Below, one piece after another: positions 33,388 to 42,838 of a stretch of DNA of 64,000 nt (the first letter of the stretch is position 1; the number at the start of each line of letters is the position of its first letter). This DNA is from Ignavibacteria bacterium (GTDB lineage Bacteria > Bacteroidota > Ignavibacteria > Ignavibacteriales > SURF-24). Position numbers and translations under genes: made by a program. Where the stretch lies: positions 1 to 64,000 of the forward strand of contig JAAXKQ010000011.1 of the NCBI GenBank assembly GCA_025612245.1. Direction: 5' to 3'. The notes beneath the pieces were generated by a model that did no database searches, was not told where the DNA came from, and saw only the letters and a program-made list of their open reading frames with translations.

Positions 33388-35616
33388 ATGAAAAATTTAA
33401 TACGTTCGGTTGTCTTTTGTGTATTAGTCTTTGCGGTTTCTTTTTCATCTCTAAATGCAGGAGAATGGAAAAAAGTTACGCCGTCTCCAATGGAGTCATT
33501 ATTATATAAAATATATTTCAAAAATCCGGCACTTGGCTTTGCTTCGGGCGCTAACGGGGTGATCTATAGAACCCTGAATGGCGGCCACGACTGGACGGAA
33601 ATATACAGGGATCCAAATGCAGGCGACCTGGGCGAAATATTCTTCCTGAACAGCACCACCGGATTCGTAGGCGGAAAAGGCGGCAGGCTCCTTAAGACGG
33701 TTGACGGAGGAAACAGCTGGGCTCCCGTGGCTCTTAACGGCGTTACTACCGAAATCAAGTCGATTTACTTCTTAAACGATATGACGGGATGGATTCTCGC
33801 AAGTGAGTACGGAATTCTGATGACAAATGACGGCGGGGCTACCTGGACTACTGTAAAGTCCTTGCCTACGGTAAAGATGGACAGGCTTGCTTTCTGGGAT
33901 AATACTCACGCCGTTGCCGTGGGAATGTCTGCTACAGAGCTCTATTATACCACTGACGGAATAAACTGGACAAAATCAAAGGCCGCTCCTTTTGGAGGTT
34001 TCACCTATACCAAGTATGAACTGAAGGATGTATATGCCGTTGACGCAAATAACATTTACGGCGTCGGCTGGGGAAGTCTTATTGGCATACAGCCGACAAT
34101 TCTTCTTAAATCCTCCGATGGCGGTGCCAGCTGGCAGTTTTCAGTGCAGGAGGCTTCAAACAGGACTTACGACAACCTCAATGGTGTCTATTTTAAGGAT
34201 GCCCTTCACGGGATTGCTGCCGGGGGAGGCTCCAGGGGAAGCGTTATAATTAGAACCAGCGACGGCGGACAGAACTGGATTCCACTCGAAATCCCAATGG
34301 GCCCGACACTTTATTCACTCTCGGCTATTGGCGACGAGGTCTGGGTTGCCGGAAGCGGCGGTGCAATCATGTACTCACCGGACTTCGGAAACAGCTGGCA
34401 GCAGCAGATGGTAGTTCCAAACGTGTCTTTGAATGCCATTCAGTTTGCTTCAGATAAAATTGCTTTTGCCGCGGGCAGCGACGGATCTTTCTTTAGGTCT
34501 ACTGACGGCGGTAATTCATGGAGCAATAAATATTTAAGGATAAACCATGTTTCGCCCGACGTACAGGACATCTTTTTCCTGAACGACAAGGTCGGCTACG
34601 CATCTTTTTCTTATAAAATGATTGCAAAGACGACAGACGGAGGTGACTCATGGAAAGCCGTTCTGGCCGATACAACCGATGCTGCACTGGCTTCCTATGG
34701 AATCTATTTCTTCAACGAGCTCTCGGGCTACGTTGTAGGTAAATCAGGCAGTAAAATTGATGCTATATATAAGACCGTCGATGGGGGCCAAAGCTGGGAG
34801 GCCAAAACCGGACTCCTTTCTGCTAACCTCAGGGACGTGGCGTTTTGTGACGAAAACAGGGGCATCATTGTAGCCGAGGGCCTTAAGGGCATGTATACTG
34901 CTGATGGCGGAAAAACCTGGAATCCCTCGAAGTTTAACGGCCTTACGGGGAAAACTCCGAACTTGATGAAAGTAAGCTTCCTTAGTCCTTCTAACGCGGT
35001 TGCCGTAGGAAATACCTGCATCTTTAAGTCCTCCGACGGCGGCGCAAACTGGGATTATGTTGCCGTGGATGGACTCATTGAAAATCTTACGGGACTGACT
35101 TTCCAGGATGCCCAGAAGGGATGGGCGGTTGGGACATATATTACCACGCCAAAAAAACTTGGAATTTACCAGACGAACGACGGCGGCAGCAGCTGGTCGT
35201 ATATAACGGATACCACAGTATTTACTAAAAATGAAACCGTGTATAACGTCGCTCTGGATAAAAGCGGAAACCTTTGGATCAGCGGCTCAAAGGGAGCTAT
35301 CTTTACCAATAGTTCAACCCTGGGCGTTGAAACCGGCAGGGGACAAAAGCCCGGAGCTTATGCCCTCATGCAGAACTACCCCAATCCCTTCAATCCCTCA
35401 ACCGTGATTGAATACAAAATGGCTGAAAACGGTTTCGTCCACCTTGGAGTTTATGATCCCTTGGGCAGGCTAGTAGGGGACCTGGTAAATGAGTACCAGA
35501 GTGCCGGTACACATAAGGTTAACTTTGACGCCGGAAGACTTTCCAGCGGGGTTTATTTCTACTCTCTTGGCGTAAATGGAAATCTGATAACAAGGAAAAT
35601 GTCTATAGTAAAATAA
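33388..35616 (+). CDS. Ycf48/BNR-repeat secreted protein with T9SS sorting domain
   Basis: 742 residues. Signal peptide, then about a dozen propeller repeats with the signature T(x)DGGxSW (TVDGGNSW, SSDGGASW, TSDGGQNW, STDGGNSW, TTDGGDSW) preceded by GxxVG or GxAAG, as in Ycf48-like and BNR/sialidase-type propellers. The last 85 residues are a type-A T9SS C-terminal domain: NYPNPFNPSTVIEYKM, VYDPLGRLVGDLV, SSGVYFYSLGVNG and LITRKMSIVK. It should be exported by T9SS and attached to or released from the cell surface. No catalytic residues can be named. A GGAGAAG ribosome site precedes the ATG. Confidence 0.88.
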   Translation: MKNLIRSVVFCVLVFAVSFSSLNAGEWKKVTPSPMESLLYKIYFKNPALGFASGANGVIYRTLNGGHDWTEIYRDPNAGDLGEIFFLNSTTGFVGGKGGRLLKTVDGGNSWAPVALNGVTTEIKSIYFLNDMTGWILASEYGILMTNDGGATWTTVKSLPTVKMDRLAFWDNTHAVAVGMSATELYYTTDGINWTKSKAAPFGGFTYTKYELKDVYAVDANNIYGVGWGSLIGIQPTILLKSSDGGASWQFSVQEASNRTYDNLNGVYFKDALHGIAAGGGSRGSVIIRTSDGGQNWIPLEIPMGPTLYSLSAIGDEVWVAGSGGAIMYSPDFGNSWQQQMVVPNVSLNAIQFASDKIAFAAGSDGSFFRSTDGGNSWSNKYLRINHVSPDVQDIFFLNDKVGYASFSYKMIAKTTDGGDSWKAVLADTTDAALASYGIYFFNELSGYVVGKSGSKIDAIYKTVDGGQSWEAKTGLLSANLRDVAFCDENRGIIVAEGLKGMYTADGGKTWNPSKFNGLTGKTPNLMKVSFLSPSNAVAVGNTCIFKSSDGGANWDYVAVDGLIENLTGLTFQDAQKGWAVGTYITTPKKLGIYQTNDGGSSWSYITDTTVFTKNETVYNVALDKSGNLWISGSKGAIFTNSSTLGVETGRGQKPGAYALMQNYPNPFNPSTVIEYKMAENGFVHLGVYDPLGRLVGDLVNEYQSAGTHKVNFDAGRLSSGVYFYSLGVNGNLITRKMSIVK

Positions 35617-35621
35617 TTTTC

Positions 35622-35663
35622 AGGGCAATAGGCAGACTCGTCTCATGCTCAATTGCCCTTTAT
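35622..35663 (+). terminator. Hairpin after T9SS cargo gene
   Basis: AGGGCAAT pairs with ATTGCCCT around a 22-base loop, followed by TTATCG. Moderate terminator candidate at the end of the receptor block. Confidence 0.5.
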
Positions 35664-35688
35664 CGTACTTTTAATAAGAAGGAAATAA

Positions 35689-37440
35689 ATGCACTTTGTG
35701 AGATCTTTATTTTTAGGTTTTATCTGCTTTTGCCTGATGTATTCCATCAGCATGGCCCAGATCCCGGGGGGATATGAAAAGGGGCTGTCTACAATCAGCA
35801 AAAAAGAGATTTATGAGAGTATTTCAGTTCTTGCTGCCGACAGCATGAAAGGTCGCCCGGCAGGCAGCCGGGAAAATCTTACTGCAGCAAGATACATTGC
35901 AGAAAGATTCAGGCAGTACGGCTTAAAGCCGTTGTTCAAGTCGACAAGAAAAAATATAAATAAAAATGCCGACAATGAGGATGTATCCGACCTTTCGGCC
36001 TCGGACGACCCGTCGCAGGATGACCTGTATCTTCAGAAATTTGTGATCAAAAAGTTTAAGCTTTCGGATAATAACAGCCTCAGCATAAGCAGTAATTTTG
36101 CAAACGGGAGTTCAAAGCTTTCATATAAATACCTGACCGATTTCCTGGTCCAGTTTCCCGTTCCTGAAAACCTTAACACCTCGGCACCCATCGTCTTTGC
36201 CGGATACGGGATCGACAAGGGGGAAAAGGGCTACAGCGATTACCTGGATAAAGACGGGAAAAGTCTGGATGTAAGAAATAAAATTGTAGTGGTTGTGGAT
36301 GGTTTCCCGCAGGAACGCGATACCTTAAGCCTTTTTTCAAAATCCAAGAACGCTCTTTACCGGAACATTCTGCGGAAAGCAGACCTGGCGCAAGAAAAAG
36401 GGGCTCTGGCAGTAATTGTTATAGGCTCTCCTTTTAAGAATGAACCCCCGATGAACATCAGGTGTGAAAAAATGCTGCACAACTTTCAGAGGGAAACTTT
36501 CTGCATCCCCGGCCTGGAGAAAAGGGAGATTCCAATAATCTACGTTTCACAGAAAATCCTGAACGACCTATTTGAAGGCAGCGGAAAAAAGGCAGTTGAG
36601 ATTCTGGAGAACATAGACAAAAGCCTTAAGCCTGAATCCTTTGAAATAAAGGACAAGACTCTGAGCCTTGAAATCGGCTTTGACGAGGATATGCTGAAGA
36701 CACAGAATGTCATTGGCGTAATTGAAGGTACCGATCCGGTCCTGAAAAATGAATTTGTCGTTATTGGAGCCCATTATGACCACATAGGTCTGGGCTATTA
36801 CGGGACGAGCGACAAAAACAGCATCGGGAAAATTCACAACGGTGCCGATGATAATGCTTCGGGCGTAAGCGGACTTTTGGAAATTGCAGAAGCGTTTTCA
36901 AAGTGCCCGGCTAAAAGAAGCATACTGTTCATCTCTTTTTCAGGTGAGGAGAACGGGATGCTTGGTTCCAAGTATTATGTCAACTCACAGCCACTTAAGC
37001 CTCTGGACAAGACGGTAGCAATGCTGAACCTGGATATGATTGGCCGTAATGAAAGGAATGAATTGTGGTTGGGCGGGGCATTCTACAGTACAGACATAAT
37101 AAAGGTTGCCGAAAGGGCAAACAAAGAAGTTTCTATGAATTTACTTTATAATACAGGTCTTTATACACTCGGCAGCGACCAGGCTTCTTTCTTAAGGAAA
37201 GGAATTCCGTCGCTGTATTTCTTTTCCGGGATACATGAGGATTATCATATGCCTACGGACGACATAGAAAAAATTGACGTCCAGAAAGTGGAGAATGTAT
37301 CGAAGCTGGCATACTTAACGGCATGGATTTCGGGAAATGAAGCTGTTAAAGCTGCATTCAGGGAAGTATCGATGAAGGAAAGAGCCGAAATAGTGCGTGA
37401 ATCCAGGATTCGCCAGGAAAAGTTAAAACAGAATAAGTAA
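35689..37440 (+). CDS. Secreted M28-family zinc aminopeptidase
   Basis: 583 residues. Signal peptide (FLGFICFCLMYSISMA-Q), an N-terminal helical segment, an inserted PA-like region (about 150-300, IVFAGYGIDKGEKGYSDY), then the M28 catalytic domain. The two-zinc ligands are visible in order: H in GAHYDHIG, D in HNGADDNASG, the Glu pair in SFSGEENGMLGS, D in LNLDMIGRN and H in HEDYHMPTDD. It should remove N-terminal residues from peptides in the periplasm or outside the cell. The tail is basic and may be helical. It lies 48 bases before the M16 peptidase, suggesting joint peptide breakdown. Confidence 0.92.
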   Translation: MHFVRSLFLGFICFCLMYSISMAQIPGGYEKGLSTISKKEIYESISVLAADSMKGRPAGSRENLTAARYIAERFRQYGLKPLFKSTRKNINKNADNEDVSDLSASDDPSQDDLYLQKFVIKKFKLSDNNSLSISSNFANGSSKLSYKYLTDFLVQFPVPENLNTSAPIVFAGYGIDKGEKGYSDYLDKDGKSLDVRNKIVVVVDGFPQERDTLSLFSKSKNALYRNILRKADLAQEKGALAVIVIGSPFKNEPPMNIRCEKMLHNFQRETFCIPGLEKREIPIIYVSQKILNDLFEGSGKKAVEILENIDKSLKPESFEIKDKTLSLEIGFDEDMLKTQNVIGVIEGTDPVLKNEFVVIGAHYDHIGLGYYGTSDKNSIGKIHNGADDNASGVSGLLEIAEAFSKCPAKRSILFISFSGEENGMLGSKYYVNSQPLKPLDKTVAMLNLDMIGRNERNELWLGGAFYSTDIIKVAERANKEVSMNLLYNTGLYTLGSDQASFLRKGIPSLYFFSGIHEDYHMPTDDIEKIDVQKVENVSKLAYLTAWISGNEAVKAAFREVSMKERAEIVRESRIRQEKLKQNK

Positions 37441-37488
37441 TGCAGAAGTTTTAATAATTATTATCAATCTATAGCATGGAGTTATTAC

Positions 37489-40314
37489 ATGAGAGAAAAC
37501 CTTAGGTATAAGTTGAGATACTTTATACCATTATTAATTGTTCTTTTAGTGTCTCAGTTAAGTGCCGCACAGAAGAAGACCAGCTACGAGGAAGGCAAGC
37601 TTTATAAGCATGTCTTGAAAAACGGGCTGGAAGTTCTTACCATAGAAAGGCACATTGCCCCTTTGATCTACCACCAGCTGACATACAAGGTTGGTTCAAG
37701 AAACGAAAGACTTGGAATTACAGGCGTTTCACACATTGTTGAACACATGATGTTCAAGGGAACAAAAAGATACAAAAAAGGCGAAGTATCAAAGAAGATT
37801 TCCGACAATTCCGGCATCTTTAACGCATTTACTGCAAATGATATGACGAGCTACTTTGAATATCTGCCAAAGAATAAAATCGAACTGGCTATGGATATTG
37901 AGTCAGACAGAATGCAGAACAGCTCTTTTGATCCTGCCGAATTCAAGCCCGAGGTGGAAGTAATTAAGCAGGAAAGGAGAATGAGGACTGAAAGCACTCC
38001 AAAAGGCATTTTTGCCGAAAGCATGAATGCAATTGCTTACGACAGTCACCCGAACCGCGATCCTATAATCGGCTGGCCGAGCGACCTGGACCACATCTCC
38101 AGGGACGACGCCTATAGTTATTATAAGACCTTCTATACACCGAATAACTCGTTCCTCGTGCTCGTTGGTGATTTCAACACCGATAAGATTATGGAACTTG
38201 TAAAGAAATACTATGAAAAAATACCTAAGGGTCCTGCAGTCAGCGACATTTATGCCATTGAACAGCCCCAGAAGGTAAGAAAAACTTTCACACTTTCTCA
38301 CAACGACATTACTGAGTCCTCATTCAGGATGTCCTTCCACGCTCCCTTGTACAGCGATTCTGATGCTGCCGCTCTTAAGGTTGCAGGTATGATTCTTTGC
38401 GAAAAGAGCAGGGATGCAAGGCTTTACAAGAGACTGGTTGAAAAAGCACAGATTGCCTCTATGGCCTCCGGCGGCTTTGGAATGACTAAAGACCCGGGAC
38501 TTTTCTCAATCGGTGTAGGCATGAAACCTGATAGCAGCATGGACCGTGCCGAAGAGATGATCTGGGATGAAATCGCTCTCATGCAGAAAGAGCCCGTTAG
38601 CGACCATGAGCTCCAGAAGGTCAAAAACAGGTACAGATTTGGTGAGGTTACTTCCTATACAAAGAATGCCGACATAGGTTCAAGATTAAGCCGTTATGAA
38701 GCATTCTTCGGATATGGACTTATGGATGAGTTTTCAAAAAGGGTTCATGACGTAACAAAAGATGACATCATCAGGGTTATGAACAAATACTTCAGCCCTG
38801 AAAAAGTGACAATCGGTTACTCTGTTCCAAAATCAAAGGTCAAAAAGGGCAAGCAGGCCGGCGATTCCAAAGAAGGAGCCGCAATTCAAGGTGACGACGA
38901 CAACGCAACAGAGGAAGTAAAAGAGCTTCCGGAAAACGAATTCTATTACAAGTCGCCACTCGCCCTCTATGATATGGTCAGCGGAAACGGTCTTGGTGAA
39001 CTGATAAAGCCCAAAGAAATTATGCCCTCAATTAACGTAATGAAGCTCGATAACGGCGTAAAGCTTTATGCCATAGAGAACCATCTGGTTCCGGCTCTTA
39101 CAATCGTTGGCCGTTTTGAATCGGGCAACATACTCGAGGCAAATGAAGGCAAGCAGCCAGGTATCTGCAACGTGCTTGGCGACGTTATGTCCAGAGGAAC
39201 TGAAACAATGTCATACGACGAACTTTCCGAAAGAATGGCCTTCCTGCCGTTTTCCTTCCAGATAGGCGGAAGCTACAGAGGCTTTACGTTCCAGGGCTAT
39301 TCATTAAATGACAATGCAGATGAAATGATGAAAACCACCTTTGACATCGTAACACGTCCGGCCCTCAGGCAGGAAGACCTTACAAAGGTGAAACCAAGAT
39401 ATGAAATCTCTGCCCGCAATCAGATGAAGCAGACCAGCATGCAGGCATTTTATTACATGTACAACAAGCTCTATGAAGACCATCCTTACGCTAAGGTAAG
39501 GCCAACAGAAGAGTCGGTAAAGAGCATTACTCTTGACGACATCAAAAAACTGCACTCAAAGTATTTCCGCCCCGAGAACATGACCATACTTATGGTTGGG
39601 GATATGAAGCCTGAAGAAATGAAGGCTATGGTTAACAAGTATTTCGGTCAGTGGAAGAATCCTACTCCTGCTCCCGAAACTGTAAAGATTCCTGCATCCA
39701 AGGATCTTAAAGGTAAAGAAATAAAAGTTTTCACCGACAAGGATTACACAGAATGCACCATTAACCTCGGGTTCAACACATTCAACAACGTTAACCCCGA
39801 TGAGAAAGAAACCATATCTGTCCTTAATTACATTCTTGCCGCAAGTGCCCTTACTTCAAGAATGGGTATCGAGCTCCGCGACAAGCAGGGACTCATATAT
39901 GGACTTAAGAGTGAATTCTGGGCTCCTACGGACAACATCGGTTACTGGAAATTCAACACAAAGACCGGTCCAAAGAATGTTGAGAAGGTAATAACCGGCA
40001 TATTCAAGGAAATCAGAAAGCTGCTTGACGGCGGAATTACGGACGAAGAACTCACTGCTGCCAAAAACCGCCAGCTTGGAATGCTGCCTTTTCAGGTTGA
40101 GACACCGGATGACGTTGCCGGCGTTGCATGGGATATGATACTGGATAAGAGACCTCTGGATAGTTTCGACAAGAAAGGCCAGAGAATCCTTGCAATTACA
40201 AAAGAGGATGTGATGCGTGTGGCTAAGAAATATTTCACGCTCGATAAATTCATTCTTGTTGTCGATGGCCCGATTGAAGAACATTCACTTGACCATCTGG
40301 TTGACAAGTTATAA
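37489..40314 (+). CDS. Secreted M16-family zinc peptidase, two-domain
   Basis: 941 residues. N-terminal signal segment, then two M16 halves. The first has the inverted zinc motif HIVEH (H82, E85, H86) and the downstream Glu region (EVEVIKQERR). The second half (from about residue 515) has the same fold pattern (LDNGVKLYAIENHLVPAL, YKSIT-like and YFRPENMTILMVGD segments) but no HxxEH, as usual for the non-catalytic half. The linker is charged (VKKGKQAGDSKEGAA). It should form a clam-shell peptidase for short peptides in the periplasm. A long hairpin follows. Confidence 0.92.
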   Translation: MRENLRYKLRYFIPLLIVLLVSQLSAAQKKTSYEEGKLYKHVLKNGLEVLTIERHIAPLIYHQLTYKVGSRNERLGITGVSHIVEHMMFKGTKRYKKGEVSKKISDNSGIFNAFTANDMTSYFEYLPKNKIELAMDIESDRMQNSSFDPAEFKPEVEVIKQERRMRTESTPKGIFAESMNAIAYDSHPNRDPIIGWPSDLDHISRDDAYSYYKTFYTPNNSFLVLVGDFNTDKIMELVKKYYEKIPKGPAVSDIYAIEQPQKVRKTFTLSHNDITESSFRMSFHAPLYSDSDAAALKVAGMILCEKSRDARLYKRLVEKAQIASMASGGFGMTKDPGLFSIGVGMKPDSSMDRAEEMIWDEIALMQKEPVSDHELQKVKNRYRFGEVTSYTKNADIGSRLSRYEAFFGYGLMDEFSKRVHDVTKDDIIRVMNKYFSPEKVTIGYSVPKSKVKKGKQAGDSKEGAAIQGDDDNATEEVKELPENEFYYKSPLALYDMVSGNGLGELIKPKEIMPSINVMKLDNGVKLYAIENHLVPALTIVGRFESGNILEANEGKQPGICNVLGDVMSRGTETMSYDELSERMAFLPFSFQIGGSYRGFTFQGYSLNDNADEMMKTTFDIVTRPALRQEDLTKVKPRYEISARNQMKQTSMQAFYYMYNKLYEDHPYAKVRPTEESVKSITLDDIKKLHSKYFRPENMTILMVGDMKPEEMKAMVNKYFGQWKNPTPAPETVKIPASKDLKGKEIKVFTDKDYTECTINLGFNTFNNVNPDEKETISVLNYILAASALTSRMGIELRDKQGLIYGLKSEFWAPTDNIGYWKFNTKTGPKNVEKVITGIFKEIRKLLDGGITDEELTAAKNRQLGMLPFQVETPDDVAGVAWDMILDKRPLDSFDKKGQRILAITKEDVMRVAKKYFTLDKFILVVDGPIEEHSLDHLVDKL

Positions 40315-40357
40315 GGCTGAAAAAAATTATTGCCTTAATTAGTTAAAATGCCAGAAT

Positions 40358-40387
40358 AATCCCGGGCCACAAAGAAGGCCCGGGATT
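40358..40387 (+). terminator. 11-bp stem hairpin after M16 peptidase
   Basis: AATCCCGGGCC and GGCCCGGGATT pair perfectly around an 8-base loop. No T-run follows, so termination may be partial. Confidence 0.6.
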
Positions 40388-40459
40388 ACTGTAAAGGCAT
40401 TTCTAAATAGATAAACGTAAAACAAATTGAAAATTTATTTTTTCAGGAGACGGTTTCAG

Positions 40460-42415
40460 ATGAAAAACAAAGTCAGGCTCATTTTCCAATTTATCTTTCT
40501 GGGATTAGTTGGATACGTGGCCATAAGGCCGGCCTTTGATAAGGGGTATGCGGCCGATTTTGAAAAATACTGCCCCTATGGCGGAATTGGCTCTTTTATG
40601 AGCAAATTGAACCAGGGCACAATGGCTTGTACAATGGGCGAGGTGCAGGTTGCTCTCGGTATCGGACTTTTGATTGGCGTGCTGCTTGTTGGAAAACTCT
40701 TCTGCAGCTATGCTTGCCCGATCGGTACCGTCACAGAGTGGCTTGGAAGGCTGGGCGATAAGCTGAAAATACGCCGTGAAATGCCTAAACTACTTGACAG
40801 GCCTTTCCGTGCGCTGAAATATGTGGTGCTCTTCCTTGCGCTTTATTTTACAATGACTTCGAGCGAGCTTTTCTGCAAGGAGTTTGACCCTTATTTCGCA
40901 AGCGCCAACCTTTTTGGCAACGGAGATACGGTCCTTTATCTGGCTGTTCCGGCATTTGTGCTCGCAATTCTCGGCGCCGTATTTTTCAGACTCTTCTGGT
41001 GCAGGTATCTCTGCCCGCTTGGTGCTATTAGCAACGTATTTATGAACGTCATTGGTTCAGGCAGTGTCATTATCCTTTTCATCATTGCTAAATATTTCAT
41101 GCCCGGACTGGGTTATGTATGGCTCGTTGGTGGACTGGCAGCTTCTGGTTTAGTTACAGAGCTTGGCTTTATGAAGAGCTTTTTGAGCCCGCTTCCTAAG
41201 ATTACAAGGGATGCCAGCAAGTGCACTTCATGCGGCCTTTGCGACAGGAAATGCCCGCAGGGTATCATGATTTCAAAGCTTGAGAAGGTTAACCACATCG
41301 ATTGTACTCTCTGCTCGGATTGCGTTAAGACATGCCCTAAGAAGGACACTCTTACAATTAACAACAAAAAGAACCTGAAGCACCTTGCTCCTGTTGCTTT
41401 TGTTGTAATACTTCTCTTAAGTCTTGGAGCAGCAAGCCGTCTTAACTTTACTACAATTTCAGAGCGCTGGGGAAATTTTGCTTCCGTTTCTAACGTCGCA
41501 ACATATGAACAGTCAGGCCTGAAAAATGTAAAGTGCTTCAGCAGCTCAATGGCCTTAAAAGGCAAGCTCGAAACCGTTGAAGGGATCGTTGGACTCGATA
41601 CATGGGCAAGCGCACATGCAGTAAAGATTTACTACGACCCGTCGAAAATTACTGAACAGAAGGTAAAGGCTTCACTCTTTACTCCGACAAAGCAGGAAGT
41701 CCACCTGTTAAAGGATCCTTCGTTGACAAACCTGGCAATGTGGCAGGTTGGCGTTAACCACCTGTTTGACCTTTATGACTTTATTTATCTTACTTCTGCC
41801 TTAAAGCAGGATCCCGCAGTCTACGGTTTTGAGACGCATTACGGCGAACCAATTATGCTTACGGTTTTCTATGACGCTTCAAAGACCAACCCTGCAAAAA
41901 TTAAACAGAAGGTTGAGCTCAAGGAAGTTGAAGTTAAGATGGGTAAGCTGATTCAGAACGTAAAAATAGACTTTGAAGTACAGGATGACGGCAAAGTGCT
42001 AGGCAGCATTGCAGTTCCTGACTACAAAAAGCGCATTTTTAAGTTATATGACAGGACATTTAACGACTATAAGGAATACGACAAGTCGCAGCTGGAAGCA
42101 TTCGTCTTCCCGATGCCTGAGTCTACAAACCCTGCCTTAAGACAGAGGTTCAGTTCCCTGACAAGCCACCTTTCGGCTGACCAAGGAGTTGTTCGTTTCT
42201 CAACCCGGTACCTGGATGTACCGAGCGCTATTATTTATTTTGATCCTTCAAAGACTAACGTTGAAAAAATCAAAAAGGCTCTTGGAAAACCTGTGCTGAC
42301 TATTTTTACTAGCGACACAGAAACAAAGGATATTCCTAATCCTTTCCACATTAAACCTGATGGAAAGACGCTTAAGGCTTCAGAGCTTTCTATTGACGAG
42401 GATGAAAAAATCTGA
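40460..42415 (+). CDS. NapH/CcoG-like membrane ferredoxin fused to three HMA-like domains
   Basis: ATG 40460 (MKNKVRL) has AGGAGA nine bases upstream, better than the track start at 40427. About 651 residues. The N-terminal half has five or six membrane helices with paired Cys motifs typical of NapH/NosR/CcoG (FCSYACPIG and WCRYLCPLG), then two [4Fe-4S] sites (CTSCGLCDRKCP and CTLCSDCVKTCP). After one more helix the C-terminal 300 residues hold three segments with the HMA ending YYDPSKIT, FYDASKTN and YFDPSKTN. None has the metal-binding CxxC. I infer a membrane electron carrier with a sensing or protein-contact tail; copper handling is possible but unproven. Confidence 0.8.
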   Translation: MKNKVRLIFQFIFLGLVGYVAIRPAFDKGYAADFEKYCPYGGIGSFMSKLNQGTMACTMGEVQVALGIGLLIGVLLVGKLFCSYACPIGTVTEWLGRLGDKLKIRREMPKLLDRPFRALKYVVLFLALYFTMTSSELFCKEFDPYFASANLFGNGDTVLYLAVPAFVLAILGAVFFRLFWCRYLCPLGAISNVFMNVIGSGSVIILFIIAKYFMPGLGYVWLVGGLAASGLVTELGFMKSFLSPLPKITRDASKCTSCGLCDRKCPQGIMISKLEKVNHIDCTLCSDCVKTCPKKDTLTINNKKNLKHLAPVAFVVILLLSLGAASRLNFTTISERWGNFASVSNVATYEQSGLKNVKCFSSSMALKGKLETVEGIVGLDTWASAHAVKIYYDPSKITEQKVKASLFTPTKQEVHLLKDPSLTNLAMWQVGVNHLFDLYDFIYLTSALKQDPAVYGFETHYGEPIMLTVFYDASKTNPAKIKQKVELKEVEVKMGKLIQNVKIDFEVQDDGKVLGSIAVPDYKKRIFKLYDRTFNDYKEYDKSQLEAFVFPMPESTNPALRQRFSSLTSHLSADQGVVRFSTRYLDVPSAIIYFDPSKTNVEKIKKALGKPVLTIFTSDTETKDIPNPFHIKPDGKTLKASELSIDEDEKI

Positions 42416-42516
42416 CCTGAAGTGAGAGAAAATAGCTACAGGAAAGGGGATAAAAATCGGTAAAATATTCTTTGGCTTTTGATATGGATCACAATGCCGG
42501 TTGAAAAATGGCAGAT

Positions 42517-42562
42517 AAGTGATAAAAAAGCTTAAACTTTATTGATTTATCACTTCAGTTTT
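42517..42562 (+). terminator. Hairpin after membrane ferredoxin
   Basis: AAGTGATAAA pairs with TTTATCACTT (19-base loop) followed by CAGTTTTATT. Confidence 0.5.
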
Positions 42563-42683
42563 ATTAAAATATTTTCAGGAAGTCCAAAAGAAGGAATGAA
42601 AAGGCGAGAACTGAAGAAAAACTGATTAATTTCTCCTAAAAAGATGACTCCCGTCAGCTAAAACACATAAGGGAGTTTTTGAG

Positions 42684-42714
42684 ATGCCGCCCGTAAAAAG
42701 GCGGCATTTTTTTT
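42684..42714 (+). terminator. Rho-independent terminator
   Basis: ATGCCGCC pairs with GGCGGCAT and runs straight into a T-tract of more than eight. It separates the membrane ferredoxin from the molybdenum-cofactor genes. A second weaker stem (ACTCCC/GGGAGT) lies just upstream. Confidence 0.85.
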
Positions 42715-42838
42715 CTTCGTCACTCCAGGCCTCCTCTGAGCAGATACAAAATTGACCCCGCGCTGTTTTGCCGCTTTTTTGTTTTACGATTTCTTTTTAA
42801 TTTACTGGTGTTTTCTAACTCAATATCAGTTTCAAGCA

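Larger units (their letters stand above)
42416..42838. other. Intergenic region before moeA
   Basis: About 420 bases holding the two terminators above and presumably the moeA promoter between 42715 and 42838. I looked for a molybdenum-cofactor riboswitch and saw no convincing fold. Confidence 0.4.

Noticed and set aside
42416-42838. Molybdenum-cofactor riboswitch before moeA
   Set aside because: The stems present are ordinary terminators, and no multi-stem conserved core was recognised.
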